Positions 24,234-33,332 of a stretch of DNA of 64,000 nt are shown here, in pieces. The position numbers and the translations under genes are program-made. Each line of letters begins with the position of its first letter. Within the stretch, counting starts at the first letter, position 1. The stretch covers positions 1,488,001 through 1,552,000 of the forward strand of contig OZ251457.1 of NCBI GenBank assembly GCA_965242565.1, in the 5' to 3' direction. The notes beneath the pieces were generated by a model. That model had not been told where the DNA came from. It saw only the letters and a list, made by a program, of their open reading frames with translations, and did not search any database. The DNA comes from CATQGW01 sp965242565. Its GTDB lineage: Bacteria > Chloroflexota > Dehalococcoidia > Bin125.

Positions 24234-26353
24234 CCAGCTTCAAAACCCGCTACCGACGCGCCGCCGCCGACCCCCACCTCCGCCGCGGCCTGCTCGACTT
24301 CCAGCGCTCCTGGCGCGTCTCCCGCGACGAACAAATGGCGCGGCTGGAGCGCCGCACCGAAGCCAGCTTCAACGACCTGCGCCGCGAATTCGCCCAAACC
24401 AAGGACGACACGCTCGCTCGAATCGACGACCACATCGCCGAGTTCCGCGCCCACGCCGAAGCCGCGGGCGCGACCGTCGTGGAAGTCGAGACAGCACAGG
24501 ACGCGCTCAACTACATCACCGACATCTGCCGCGAACGCGGCATCGAGCTGCTGGTCAAAAGCAAGTCGATGGTCTCCGAGGAGATCGAACTCAACCACCA
24601 CCTCGAAGCGCAGGGCATCCGCGCCATCGAAACCGACCTCGGCGAATGGCTCCTCCAACTCGCCGGCGAACGCCCCAGCCACCTCGTCATGCCCGCCATC
24701 CACCAGCGCCGCGAGCGCGTCGCCGCGCTGCTGGGCGACGAACTGGAGCAGGAGTTCGATCCCGACGACATCCCAGCCATGGTCGCCAGCGCACGCGGCG
24801 GTCTCCGCAACCACTTCCTCGGCGCAGGCGCAGGCCTCACCGGAGCCAACGCGCTGATCGCCGAGACCGGCAGCATCATGCTCGTCACCAACGAGGGCAA
24901 CGCCCGCCTCGCCACCTCCCTGCCGGGCGTCCACTTTGTCACCGCCGGCATCGAAAAACTGGTCCCCACCTGGGCCGACGCCCAGCGCCAACTCCAACTC
25001 CTGCCCCGCTCCGCCACCGCCCAGCAGCTCAGCACCTACACCACCTGCATCACTGGCGCCCAGCCCGGCAAGGAAATGCACATCATCCTGCTCGACAACG
25101 GACGCCGCGCAATGGCCGCCGACCCCCAAATCGCCGCCGCCCTCCGCTGCATCCGCTGCGGCGCCTGCGCCAACGTCTGCCCGCCCTACCAAATCGTCGG
25201 CGGGCACGCCTTCGGCCACATCTACACCGGCGCAATCGGCCTCGTGAACACCCCCTTCCACCACGGCCCCGAGCACGCCGCCGGACCGCAAAGCCTCTGC
25301 GTCTCCTGCGGCGCATGCGCGCAGGTCTGCCCCGTCGAAATCCCGCTGCCGCAGCAGATCCTCGAGCTCCGCAGCCGCCAGACGCACGCGCCGCTCTGGG
25401 AGCGCCTCGCCCTCCGCCTCTGGTCCCGCCGACCCTGGTTCCGCGCAACAATGCGCCTGGCCGCGCTCGCCTCGCCCCTGTTGCGCCGGATGCCGCTGCC
25501 GCCGCGCCACCGCTGGCGGAAACCGCCGCCGATCCCTTGGCGCAACGCCCGCCGCAGAATCGCGGGCCGACGCCCGCAGCAGGCGATCGCCGCGACCGAC
25601 GCGAGCGGACGCAACATCTCGCTCTTCCTCCAGTGCCTGACCGACGCAATGCTGCCCAACGCCGGCGACGCAACAGCCCGGCTGTTGGAAGCCGCCGGCG
25701 CGCGCATCCACCTGCCGCCCAACCAGCACTGCTGCGGACTCCCCGCCTTCGACGCCGGCGACTGGAACACAGCGCGGCGGATGGCCCGTCAGACGATTGT
25801 GACGCTGGAGGAGCATCCCGGGCGCGACATCGTCACCCCCGCCGCCAGCTGCCAGATCGCCATGCAGCGCCACTGGCCCCAGCTGTTCGCCGCCAACCCG
25901 CCCTGGCGCGGACGCGCCGAAGCCGTCGCCCGCCGCACCCACGACCTCGCCGAATACCTCGAAACCACCGCCCGCCTGCCCGACGGATGCCTGACCGAAC
26001 CAACGGATGACGACGCCGATTATGTCGTCCACCGCTTCTGCCAGGGAACCAACCTCATGGGCTGGGACGACCGCGTTGAGCGGCTCGTCGCCCGCCTGAC
26101 AAACGCCGAGCCGCAGCCCCTCGACGAGGCCGCCACCTGCTGCGGCTTCGGCGGCCTCACCTCCATCACCGCCCCCGAAGTCGGCGCAGGCATCCTCCGG
26201 CGCAAACTGGACTGCGTCGACCAGTCAAAAGCCGACACCTTGGTCACCAACAACCCCGGCTGTGTCCTCCACCTCCGCGCCGGCGCCGAAGCCAGCCGAA
26301 TGCCCCACCGCACCCTCCACTACGCCGAATATCTGGCCGCTCGGTTACCATAA
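24230..26353 (+). CDS. fused LutB-LutA, iron-sulfur L-lactate dehydrogenase subunits
   Basis: 707 residues joining two normally separate proteins. Residues 1-390 are LutB: a LUD domain, then two 4Fe-4S ferredoxin clusters CIRCGACANVCPPY (about 306-320) and CVSCGACAQVCPVE (about 357-370). Residues 390-460 are a basic linker with repeated Arg/Pro. Residues 460-707 are LutA: two CCG domains with HCCGLPAF near 500 and TCCGFGGLTS near 637, the cysteine motifs that hold non-cubane 4Fe-4S clusters. With LutC this makes a complete lactate-utilisation set, electrons probably going to the quinone pool or a soluble carrier. GTG start. Confidence 0.9.
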   Translation: MTSFKTRYRRAAADPHLRRGLLDFQRSWRVSRDEQMARLERRTEASFNDLRREFAQTKDDTLARIDDHIAEFRAHAEAAGATVVEVETAQDALNYITDICRERGIELLVKSKSMVSEEIELNHHLEAQGIRAIETDLGEWLLQLAGERPSHLVMPAIHQRRERVAALLGDELEQEFDPDDIPAMVASARGGLRNHFLGAGAGLTGANALIAETGSIMLVTNEGNARLATSLPGVHFVTAGIEKLVPTWADAQRQLQLLPRSATAQQLSTYTTCITGAQPGKEMHIILLDNGRRAMAADPQIAAALRCIRCGACANVCPPYQIVGGHAFGHIYTGAIGLVNTPFHHGPEHAAGPQSLCVSCGACAQVCPVEIPLPQQILELRSRQTHAPLWERLALRLWSRRPWFRATMRLAALASPLLRRMPLPPRHRWRKPPPIPWRNARRRIAGRRPQQAIAATDASGRNISLFLQCLTDAMLPNAGDATARLLEAAGARIHLPPNQHCCGLPAFDAGDWNTARRMARQTIVTLEEHPGRDIVTPAASCQIAMQRHWPQLFAANPPWRGRAEAVARRTHDLAEYLETTARLPDGCLTEPTDDDADYVVHRFCQGTNLMGWDDRVERLVARLTNAEPQPLDEAATCCGFGGLTSITAPEVGAGILRRKLDCVDQSKADTLVTNNPGCVLHLRAGAEASRMPHRTLHYAEYLAARLP

Positions 26354-26384
26354 GTCGGACATCCTGCAACCGGGAGTTCGACCG

Positions 26385-27266
26385 ATGCTCGACCAGTTCG
26401 TCGCGCTCGATGTGGAAACCGCCAACGCCCACCGACGCTCCATCTGCTCCGTCGGCTGCGTCCGCTTCGAACACAACGCCATCGCCGACGAGTACTACAC
26501 CCTGATCAACCCCTGCGAGACCTTCAACCCCGCCAACACCCACATCCACGGCCTCTGCGCCGACCAGGTCCGCGACGCCCCGCGCTTCCCCAACGTGCTC
26601 GATGACCTCCGCAAATTCATCGGCGACGCGCCCGTCGTCCAACACTCCACCTTCGACTCCGGCGCTGTCCAACAAGCCGCCGAGCACTGGCGGATCGAGC
26701 CCCCCGCCTGGCAATGGTTCGACTCCATCGAAGCCGCCCGCCGCGCTTGGCCCCACTTCGCCGCCAACGGCGGCTACGGCCTCAAACACCTCAGCCGCCG
26801 CCTCGGCATCCCCCTCCGCCACCACCACGCGCTCGACGACGCCAGAGCCGCCGGCCAGGTGATCCTCAAGGCCATACGCCTACAGGGCGCATCAAACTTC
26901 AACGACCTGCAACACAAACTCAACCTCACCCCTCGCGGCCCCAACGGCGCAATCCTCCCCGCCGCTCCCGTCAACGGTCCGCTCAACGGTCATGTCGTCG
27001 TCTTCAGCGGCAAATTCACCGAGCTCAACCAGCGAATCAAACAACGCATGCTCGCCGCCAGAGCCGCCGAACTCGGCGCCCGCGTCGCCGACCGCGTCAC
27101 CGCGCGCACCACCCTCTTCGTCATCGCCGGCGGCAAAATCGGCGAAAAACCAACCCGCGCCGCTCAAACCGCCTGCCGCATCGCCCGGCAAGACGGCACC
27201 CTCCGCATCATCAGCGAGTACGACTTCTACGTCCTCTGCACCCCCAACCAGCAACCGCTCCTCTAA
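26385..27266 (+). CDS. DnaQ-like 3'-5' exonuclease with C-terminal BRCT domain
   Basis: 293 residues. Residues 1-175 form a DEDDh exonuclease: ExoI ALDVETAN (Asp9, Glu11), ExoII around VQHSTFDSGAV and ExoIII HHALDDARAAG. Residues 205-290 are a BRCT domain (GHVVVFSGKFTELNQRIKQRMLAARAAELGARVADRVTARTTLFVIA). This combination resembles the DNA polymerase III epsilon-like exonucleases thought to act in repair rather than replication. ATG 26385 is chosen over upstream in-frame ATGs that overlap lutBA; it lies 31 bp after the lutBA stop. Confidence 0.87.
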   Translation: MLDQFVALDVETANAHRRSICSVGCVRFEHNAIADEYYTLINPCETFNPANTHIHGLCADQVRDAPRFPNVLDDLRKFIGDAPVVQHSTFDSGAVQQAAEHWRIEPPAWQWFDSIEAARRAWPHFAANGGYGLKHLSRRLGIPLRHHHALDDARAAGQVILKAIRLQGASNFNDLQHKLNLTPRGPNGAILPAAPVNGPLNGHVVVFSGKFTELNQRIKQRMLAARAAELGARVADRVTARTTLFVIAGGKIGEKPTRAAQTACRIARQDGTLRIISEYDFYVLCTPNQQPLL

Positions 27267-27276
27267 GGCCCCCAAA

Positions 27277-28203
27277 ATGCTGCCCCCCATCATCGACGTC
27301 CATGTCCACCTCACCCGCTCCGTCGCCCACGAGCGCGTCGTCTTCCCTCGCCCCGACTACCCCGATGACTGGCGCTGGGCCAACGAAGAACGCGTCGCCG
27401 ACCACCTCGACAACGAACCCATCGAAGCACTCGTCGCCGTCAACTACATGGTCCTCCCCGACATGTACGACCAGCGCCGCCGGCGCAGCCCCGAAACGCC
27501 CGACGCGGAAATCTGGGACGATCTCCGAGACCGCGCACGCGACTTCAACACCTGGATCCTCGACCTCCACCGCCGAGACCCCCGCGTCATCCCCTTCGTC
27601 TGCTGCGACATCGGAACCTGGCGCGACACCGACACACTGATGGAAGAGATCGAGCGCTGCATCGCCCTCGGCGCAATGGGCGTCAAAATGCACCCCGGCC
27701 TCGGCCGCTACTTCCCCGCCGACCAGCGAATGTTCCCCCTCTACGCCCGCCTCGAAGAAGCGGAGCTCCCCATCCTCAGCGACACCGGCTCCCTCCGCGG
27801 CGGCCCCGGCGACGACGTCTACGGCATGCCCGACCACTTCCGATCCGTCTTCGAGCGCTTCCCCCGCCTCCGCTTCATCATGGCCCACATGCCCAGCGCC
27901 TACTGGGACCAGCGCCTCCGCATCGCCCGCGACCATCCCCAGGTCCTCTTCGACACCGCCGGCGGCTTCAGCGAAGCCCAGTTCCGCGCCCGCGACGGCT
28001 ACCGCGCCTGCGCACTCGAAGACGCCGCACGCATCATCCGCCAAATCGGCCCCGAGCGTGTCCTCTTCGGCTCCGACGCCCCAGGCCACGACCAACGCCC
28101 CCAAATCCACCAACTCCTCCGCACCCCCCTCACCGAAACCGAACTCGAACAAATCCTCGCTGCCAACACCCGCACCCTCCTCACCCTCCTCACCCTCCCC
28201 TAA
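27277..28203 (+). CDS. amidohydrolase family 2 metal-dependent hydrolase
   Basis: 308-residue TIM-barrel hydrolase (decarboxylase/ACMSD-like superfamily). The first metal ligands are DVHVH (Asp7, His9, His11); further ligands are in GVKMHPGLG and FIMAHMP, and the catalytic Asp in VLFGSDAPGHD. It starts ten bases after the exonuclease gene, so the two are probably co-transcribed, though no functional link is evident. Substrate is unknown. A second member of the superfamily begins at the right edge of the window (63630). Confidence 0.85.
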   Translation: MLPPIIDVHVHLTRSVAHERVVFPRPDYPDDWRWANEERVADHLDNEPIEALVAVNYMVLPDMYDQRRRRSPETPDAEIWDDLRDRARDFNTWILDLHRRDPRVIPFVCCDIGTWRDTDTLMEEIERCIALGAMGVKMHPGLGRYFPADQRMFPLYARLEEAELPILSDTGSLRGGPGDDVYGMPDHFRSVFERFPRLRFIMAHMPSAYWDQRLRIARDHPQVLFDTAGGFSEAQFRARDGYRACALEDAARIIRQIGPERVLFGSDAPGHDQRPQIHQLLRTPLTETELEQILAANTRTLLTLLTLP

Positions 28204-28742
28204 CAACCCACCACCGCCCCCAGGATCCGTCGCCCCAGACTTGATCTGGGCCTGCCCCTGGCCTGAACAGGGGGCCCAAACCCAACCCACTTCACAGCGC
28301 CGCCGTCCCGAACCATCCCCCAACCACCGCGTGCAGAACGTCTCGCCCCTCTCTTCCCGCCATACCCGCACTCCCACTTCCGTCATACCCGCGCTTGCCG
28401 CGGGTATCTCGACGTGAACAGCACCAACCCCACTCTCCATTCCCCTTCCGTCGCCTCCCTATTCCGTCGCCCCAGACTTGATCTGGGGCCCAAACCCAAC
28501 CCACTTCGCAGCACCACCGCCCCGAACTATCCCCCAACCACCGCGCGCAGGACCTCCCGACGCATCCCTCGCCATCCCGCCCCCAAGATCCGTCGCCCCA
28601 GACTTGATCTGGGCCTGCCCCTGGCCTGAACAGGGGGCCCAAACCCAACCCCCCACTTCACAGCGCCGCCTCGCACGCCCACACCCCACCCGTGCTACCC
28701 TCAACAGAACACCTGTACACATCAAACAACAGGAGCGCCCCC
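28204..28742. repeat. repeat-filled intergenic region with insertion-bearing family A copies
   Basis: Family A occurs three times: 28233-28250 and 28596-28613 each carry the same 23-bp insertion (28251-28273 and 28614-28636) containing CCCCTG/CAGGGG arms, and 28470-28488 is the standard form. A family C hairpin is at 28385-28407. The last 60 bp contain TACCCT near 28697 and AGGAG for the following gene. No coding region is seen. Confidence 0.85.
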
Positions 28743-29474
28743 ATGCAACTCTCCGCGCAGCGCCGCGCGCGCATCATCCACGCCCAACTGCTCCACCACC
28801 AGGGCAACTCCCTCCGCCAAATCGCCGAACAACTCAACGTCTCCCATTCCACCGTCCACGACGACCTCCAACACTTCGACGACCACTACCCCGACCTCGC
28901 CCGCTCCCTTGCCCAAACCCTCGCCGTCAACCACGCCCTCTCCCTCAACGCCTTCCTCGAACAACTCCTCGCCCACGGCCCGCTCGGCCCCGCCAACGAC
29001 CTCGGCGACCAGACCGACGACGCGCCGCCCATCCCCCCCGACCGCCTCCAGGACATCCACCGGCAGTACCGCTCCACCGTCGTCGCCCTCTTCCGCGAAC
29101 AGCGCCTCGCCCTCCGCGAACTCCGCCAGAGCGCCCGTCCGCCCATGCTCCCCCTCAACCTCGACCTGCTCCCCCTCACCGCCCCCGAAGCGCTCCCCGC
29201 CACCGCCCCGCCGCAGCTCCCCCGGCTCTCCCCGCAACAGCTCCTCAACCTCGCCGGCGGCCTCCAGACGCCCGACCAGACCGAACAGAACCGGACAGAA
29301 CCGACCAATTCCGAACACCCCCAACCGCCTCGACCAGATACATACCCCCAGCCGAACCCCGCCGCAGCCCCGATCCCGGAAACCGCACCCGAACACCAAC
29401 CCGCCGCCCCTCAAAACCGCGCCCAACGCCGCCGCGCCCAACGACAGGCCCGCAAACAACGCCAGGCCGTCTAG
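28743..29474 (+). CDS. helix-turn-helix protein with Pro-rich C-terminal half
   Basis: 243 residues. Residues 5-50 are a homeodomain-like helix-turn-helix (RRARIIHAQLLHHQGNSLRQIAEQLNVSHSTVHDDLQHF), similar to transposase, resolvase or terminase small-subunit DNA-binding domains. Residues 51-140 are helical. The C-terminal 100 residues are low-complexity Pro/Gln/Thr ending in a basic QRRRAQRQARKQRQ tail. AGGAG precedes the ATG. No catalytic domain follows, so it is probably a DNA-binding regulator or structural DNA-binding protein. It stands alone between two repeat islands. Confidence 0.65.
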   Translation: MQLSAQRRARIIHAQLLHHQGNSLRQIAEQLNVSHSTVHDDLQHFDDHYPDLARSLAQTLAVNHALSLNAFLEQLLAHGPLGPANDLGDQTDDAPPIPPDRLQDIHRQYRSTVVALFREQRLALRELRQSARPPMLPLNLDLLPLTAPEALPATAPPQLPRLSPQQLLNLAGGLQTPDQTEQNRTEPTNSEHPQPPRPDTYPQPNPAAAPIPETAPEHQPAAPQNRAQRRRAQRQARKQRQAV

Positions 29475-29840
29475 CCCCGCCCATAATCCTCGCCCCCAGG
29501 ATCCGTCGCCCCAGACTTGATCTGGGGCCCAAACCCAACCCCCTTCGCAGCGCCGCCGCCCCGAATCACCCCCCAACTCCCGCGCGCAGGACCTACCGCC
29601 CCATCCTTCCGCCATTCCCGCGCCTCTCTCTACTCCGTCATACCCGCGCTTGCCGCGGGTATCTCGACGTGAGCAGCACCAACGCCGCATTCGACCTCCC
29701 AGACCTCACGCCAAATCGCCGTAGAGGTCCCACCCCTCAACCCCCACCCACAGCCCCCCCAGCGCCCCGCGCGCGCTGACAACCACCGCATCGACTCCCC
29801 CGTTCGAGCCGCAGAGCGGCCGCACCCTACAATCACCCCA
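29475..29840. repeat. spacer with family A and family C palindromes
   Basis: Family A is at 29509-29527 and family C at 29640-29662. The last 30 bp carry TACAAT at 29828-29833, a -10-like hexamer seven bases before the next ATG. No coding region is seen. Confidence 0.8.
29828..29833 (+). promoter_or_regulatory. -10-like hexamer TACAAT for leaderless thiolase-like gene
   Basis: TACAAT, seven bases, ATG. It is identical to the hexamer before the UGSC operon and again has no Shine-Dalgarno. Confidence 0.55.
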
Positions 29841-31025
29841 ATGACCAACCCCCAACAACTCCGCGCCCTCCAGGACAAAACCGCCATCGTCGGCGTCGGC
29901 GCAACCGAATTCGCCGCCATCTACCGCGACCTCGACCCCGAACGCTCCGCCTACGACCTCGGCCGCATCGCCTTCCTCGACGCGCTCCGAGACTCCGGAC
30001 TCAAAAAGTCCGACATCGACGGCGTCATCGTCTCACGCCTCCCCCACTACGGCCGCATGTGCGAAATCCTCGGCCTCCGCTACCCGCGCTTCGTCAATGT
30101 CCTGCCCGGCGAAGGCCGACAGTCCGGCATCGCACTCCAATACGCCGCGCTCGCCGTCGCCAACGGACTCGCCGACGCGGTCGCCTGCATCTACGGCAAC
30201 AACGGACGCTCCACCGGCGCGCGCTACGGCGGCGAAGACCGCGGAGCGTCGACGCAGGCCCCCACTACCCAATCAATGTTTGAAGCCCCGTTCGGCATGA
30301 CCTCCCCCGGCGCCGTCACCTCCCTCATGTTCCGCCGCCACCAGTACCGCTACGGCACGCCGGTGGAAGCGCTGGGACATCTGGCAATCAGCAACCGCGC
30401 CAACGCCGCGCTCAACCCCAACGCCGTCATGCAGCAGCCCATCGACCTCGACGACTACCTCAACAGCCGCTACATCGCCGAACCCCTCCGGCTGCTCGAC
30501 TACTGCCTGATCAACGACGGCGGCGTCTGCTTCATCGTCACCTCCGCCGAGCGCGCCTGCGACCTCCCCAATCCACCCGTCCTGATCCACGCCACCGCGC
30601 AGGCCGCCGACATCACACCCGTCTACGTCGCCGACGACTTCTGGCGCGAGCCCATGTCCCGCATCGCCGACGACCTCTTCGCAACCTCCGACGCCCAGCG
30701 CGAAGACCTCGCCTTCGCCCAGCTCTACGACAACTTCACCCCCACCATGCTCTTCACCCTCGAAGGCATGGGCTTCTGCGAGCCCGGCGAGGGCGGCGAC
30801 TGGATCACCCCCGAACGCATCGGCTTGCGCGGCCAACTCCCCCTCAACACCGGCGGCGGACACACCAGCGAGTCCTACATGCAGGGCTGGGCCCTCCATG
30901 TCGAAGCCGTCCGCCAACTCCGCGGCGAATGCGGCGAGCGCCAGGTCGCCGACGCCCAATACGGCCTCTACGCCTGCGCCGCACCGCTCGCCACCGCCCA
31001 CATCCTCAAACGGGACGGCGCATGA
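29841..31025 (+). CDS. thiolase-like protein (SCP-x/Ltp type)
   Basis: 394 residues of the thiolase fold (KTAIVGVGATEFAAIYRD start; C-terminal LPLNTGGGHTSESYMQGWALHVEAVRQLRG). The usual nucleophilic Cys region reads PGEGRQSGIALQYAALAV with no Cys, while the GGGH histidine region is kept. Such Cys-less thiolase homologues paired with a DUF35 protein can act as retro-aldolases or acyl-CoA lyases, as in steroid side-chain catabolism (Ltp2/ChsH2 type). The gene overlaps its DUF35 partner by ATGA. Substrate is not predictable here. Confidence 0.85.
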   Translation: MTNPQQLRALQDKTAIVGVGATEFAAIYRDLDPERSAYDLGRIAFLDALRDSGLKKSDIDGVIVSRLPHYGRMCEILGLRYPRFVNVLPGEGRQSGIALQYAALAVANGLADAVACIYGNNGRSTGARYGGEDRGASTQAPTTQSMFEAPFGMTSPGAVTSLMFRRHQYRYGTPVEALGHLAISNRANAALNPNAVMQQPIDLDDYLNSRYIAEPLRLLDYCLINDGGVCFIVTSAERACDLPNPPVLIHATAQAADITPVYVADDFWREPMSRIADDLFATSDAQREDLAFAQLYDNFTPTMLFTLEGMGFCEPGEGGDWITPERIGLRGQLPLNTGGGHTSESYMQGWALHVEAVRQLRGECGERQVADAQYGLYACAAPLATAHILKRDGA

Positions 31026-31453
31026 CGATGACCGACTCCATCCCCCGGAAACCGCTCCCGCCCGTCACCCGCCTCACCAAACCCTTCTGGGACGGCTGCC
31101 GCGAGGGCGAACTCCGCCTCCAGTTCTGCAACATCTGCGACCGCCCCTGGTTCCCGCCCGCCGACAACTGCCCCATCTGCCTACAGGACGACTGGGAATG
31201 GCGCCCTGTCAGCGGCCACGGAACCGTCTGGTCCTGGATCCAGATGCACCAGCGCTACTTCCCCGGCTGGCAGCCCGAGGAATACCCCATCACCATCGCC
31301 CTCATCCAACTCGAAGAAGGCCCCTACCTCTACTCCAACCTCGTCAACATCGAGCCCGAGGAAATCCGCTGCGACCTCCAGGTAGAAGCCATCTTCCACA
31401 AAGCCGCCGACGCCATCACCCTCCCCCTCTTCCAGCCGTTCCAGAGCGCATAG
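31022..31453 (+). CDS. DUF35 zinc-ribbon/OB-fold acyl-CoA-associated protein
   Basis: 143 residues. The zinc ribbon is FCNICDRPWFPPADNCPIC (about 37-55, four Cys), followed by an OB-fold (RPVSGHGTVWSWIQMHQRYFPGW...PITIALIQLEEGPYLYSNLV). Proteins of this type bind thiolase-like partners and help present acyl-CoA substrates. The start at 31022 overlaps the stop of the upstream thiolase-like gene, supporting a stable complex. Confidence 0.9.
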   Translation: MTMTDSIPRKPLPPVTRLTKPFWDGCREGELRLQFCNICDRPWFPPADNCPICLQDDWEWRPVSGHGTVWSWIQMHQRYFPGWQPEEYPITIALIQLEEGPYLYSNLVNIEPEEIRCDLQVEAIFHKAADAITLPLFQPFQSA

Positions 31454-31465
31454 CCCGGTACCGTT

Positions 31466-32011
31466 ATGCGACATTCGCCCGGCCATCGGAGCGACAATCA
31501 GCCGGCGCCGCCTGACATCGAACAGGGTTGGCCCGCGCGAGACTTCTCCTCCGAATCCCGCGACTATCTGCTAACGGAAGCCCGCAAGCGAGTGCAAGAG
31601 CAGCTGGCCTACATCTCAACGCAAGACGTGAAGACCGCCACCGTGTTCGCCCTGAGCGTGGTGCTGCTCTCGGCGAGCGGACTGGTGGGCGACCTCCGCA
31701 TTTCGTTCACTATCGCAGGGATACTGGCCGCGCTTGAGTTCGCGTTCACCTTGCTCACGTGGATATTCGCCTGGCTTGCCTACCGCGAGGGCAAGGTCGG
31801 ATCGGGCGTGAACATCGCAATCTTTCGACTGCACTACCGCGGCGCGTCTGTGCGTGATCTGAAAGACGCATCGCTCGAGTCGCTCACGCTCGACTTTGAG
31901 CAGAACCTCGCAGTGATCGCCGCAAAGGCGAGATGGCTTTCGTTCGCCGTCCACTCGCTCGGAGCGCAGGCGCTCGCCCTCATCGCGTTGATCATTGAGC
32001 GCGCCGCCTGA
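31466..32011 (+). CDS. small membrane protein of unknown function
   Basis: 181 residues. A soluble, charged N-terminus (about 1-50, helical SESRDYLLTEARKRVQEQLAYISTQ) precedes two hydrophobic helices (about 58-75 and 80-105). A cytosolic-looking stretch follows and a third hydrophobic segment ends the protein (about 158-178). Base composition is lower in GC than its neighbours and there is no Shine-Dalgarno. The layout is loosely like small TM effectors of cyclic-nucleotide defence systems, but no cyclase is nearby, so that idea is weak. Confidence 0.55.
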   Translation: MRHSPGHRSDNQPAPPDIEQGWPARDFSSESRDYLLTEARKRVQEQLAYISTQDVKTATVFALSVVLLSASGLVGDLRISFTIAGILAALEFAFTLLTWIFAWLAYREGKVGSGVNIAIFRLHYRGASVRDLKDASLESLTLDFEQNLAVIAAKARWLSFAVHSLGAQALALIALIIERAA

Positions 32012-32021
32012 ATGGCGACGC

Positions 32022-32135
32022 CTAGAGTCCACGCCGCTCGATCGTGCGCGGCAGCGGCCGGCCTTTCGACTGTGACTTCGCGTCAGCGTCGCCGCGGCCA
32101 TCGGACTTCTTGTCGGACTGATTTGATGCCGCCAT
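32022..32135 (-). CDS. possible 37-residue basic peptide
   Basis: An ATG at 32135, eight bases after AAGGAG, opens a 37-residue frame beginning MAASNQSDKKSDGRGDADAK and ending in a Lys/Arg-rich tail. It is hydrophilic and lysine-rich, unlike random reading of GC-rich DNA. The ribosome binding site is the main support. It lies 46 bp downstream of the CoA-transferase gene on the same strand. Confidence 0.35.
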   Translation of the reverse strand: MAASNQSDKKSDGRGDADAKSQSKGRPLPRTIERRGL

Positions 32136-32181
32136 GGGACTGCTCCTTGCGTGCGGTTCATCGCCGTTCCAGAATATCGCC

Positions 32182-33324
32182 TCACGATGCGGACAGTTCC
32201 GTGAGCACCTCCGCCGTATGCTCCCCCAGCTCGGGCGCGGAGCGGCGAATTGCGGCCGGGGTGGCCTCGAAGTCCCAGGGCGGGGCGACTTGCTGTACGC
32301 CGCCTACGTCGACGAGCGCGCCGACTGCTGCGACCTGCGGGTCGGCGGCGAGGCGTTGGTAGTCGTGCATGGGGAAGGCCCAACCGCCGGCGCGCTCGAC
32401 TTTTTCGATGACCGCGGCGGCTGGCCATCGCGCGAAGCCGCGCTCCCAGAGATGTTTCAGCTGGTGAGCGTGGCGGCCTGCGCCGCCTGCGCCGTCGCGG
32501 AGCAGGAGCTCGAACTGAGGATCTTCACGCACCCAGCCCATTTGGAGATCATCGATCAGTCGCTCGACGTCGTCGACGCCCATCCAGGCCAGCGAGAAGT
32601 AGATGGGCAGGTCGGCGCACTGGTAGCCGTGGTCGGGCGGCTTCAGGTAGGAGTCGAGGGTGAAGCCCCACCATTCGTCGTGTTTGGAGAGCGCGACCCA
32701 GAGCGTGGAGCGCATGGCGAGCAGGCTGCCGAAGAGCGAGACCTCAAGGCGCTGGCCGCCGCGCCCGACGACATCGCGGGCGTAGAGCGCGGCGCAGATG
32801 CCCTGGATGGCGTAGTTGGCGGCGTACATGGAACCGGCGTCGACGCCCAGGCGGACGGGCGGATCGCCGGTCCGGCCGAGCGAGAGGACGGTCTCGGCGG
32901 CGAGTTGGGCGGCGAGCTCGGAGGCTTCGCGGTCGGCCCATGGTCCGCGCGGGCCCCAGCCGGAGAGCGCGCAATAGACGAGCTGATCGGCTTCGAGCGC
33001 GTCCCAGGCGAGCTCGGGCGGGAGGCCGACTTTGTCGACGACCGCGACATCGGCGCGGCGCAGGAGTCGGCGCGCGATTTCGAGATCGGCGGGGTCGGCG
33101 AAGTCGAGGACGATGCCGCGCTTGCTGCGGTTGAGCGCGCGCCAGGCGGCGGAATCGTCGTCCAGCGCCGGGGCCCAGCCGCGCGAGCGGTCGCCACCGG
33201 GCGGCTCGATCTTGATCACATCCGCGCCCGCGTCGCCGAGCGACATCGCGGTGTAGGGGCCGGCGACGCCCTCGGCGATCTCGACCACGCGGTAGCCGTC
33301 CAGCGGGCCCGCCGATGACGACAT
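32182..33324 (-). CDS. class III CoA-transferase (CaiB/BaiF)
   Basis: 380 residues. The N-terminal signature GPLDGYRVVEIAEGVAGPYTAMSLGDAGADVIKIEPPGGD is diagnostic. Asp162 in RLGVDAGSMYAAN occupies the position of the aspartate that carries the acyl-enzyme in formyl-CoA transferase. The family swaps CoA between carboxylic acids, for example in carnitine, bile acid or oxalate metabolism; the substrate cannot be told. It follows a second CaiB gene by eight bases, so the pair may form a heterodimer or handle related acids. Confidence 0.9.
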   Translation of the reverse strand: MSSSAGPLDGYRVVEIAEGVAGPYTAMSLGDAGADVIKIEPPGGDRSRGWAPALDDDSAAWRALNRSKRGIVLDFADPADLEIARRLLRRADVAVVDKVGLPPELAWDALEADQLVYCALSGWGPRGPWADREASELAAQLAAETVLSLGRTGDPPVRLGVDAGSMYAANYAIQGICAALYARDVVGRGGQRLEVSLFGSLLAMRSTLWVALSKHDEWWGFTLDSYLKPPDHGYQCADLPIYFSLAWMGVDDVERLIDDLQMGWVREDPQFELLLRDGAGGAGRHAHQLKHLWERGFARWPAAAVIEKVERAGGWAFPMHDYQRLAADPQVAAVGALVDVGGVQQVAPPWDFEATPAAIRRSAPELGEHTAEVLTELSAS

Positions 33325-33332
33325 CGGGGACC

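Noticed and set aside
31466..32011. CBASS/Pycsar-type effector assignment for the small membrane protein
   Set aside because: No cyclase, sensor or other defence gene is adjacent, and the resemblance is only in helix layout.
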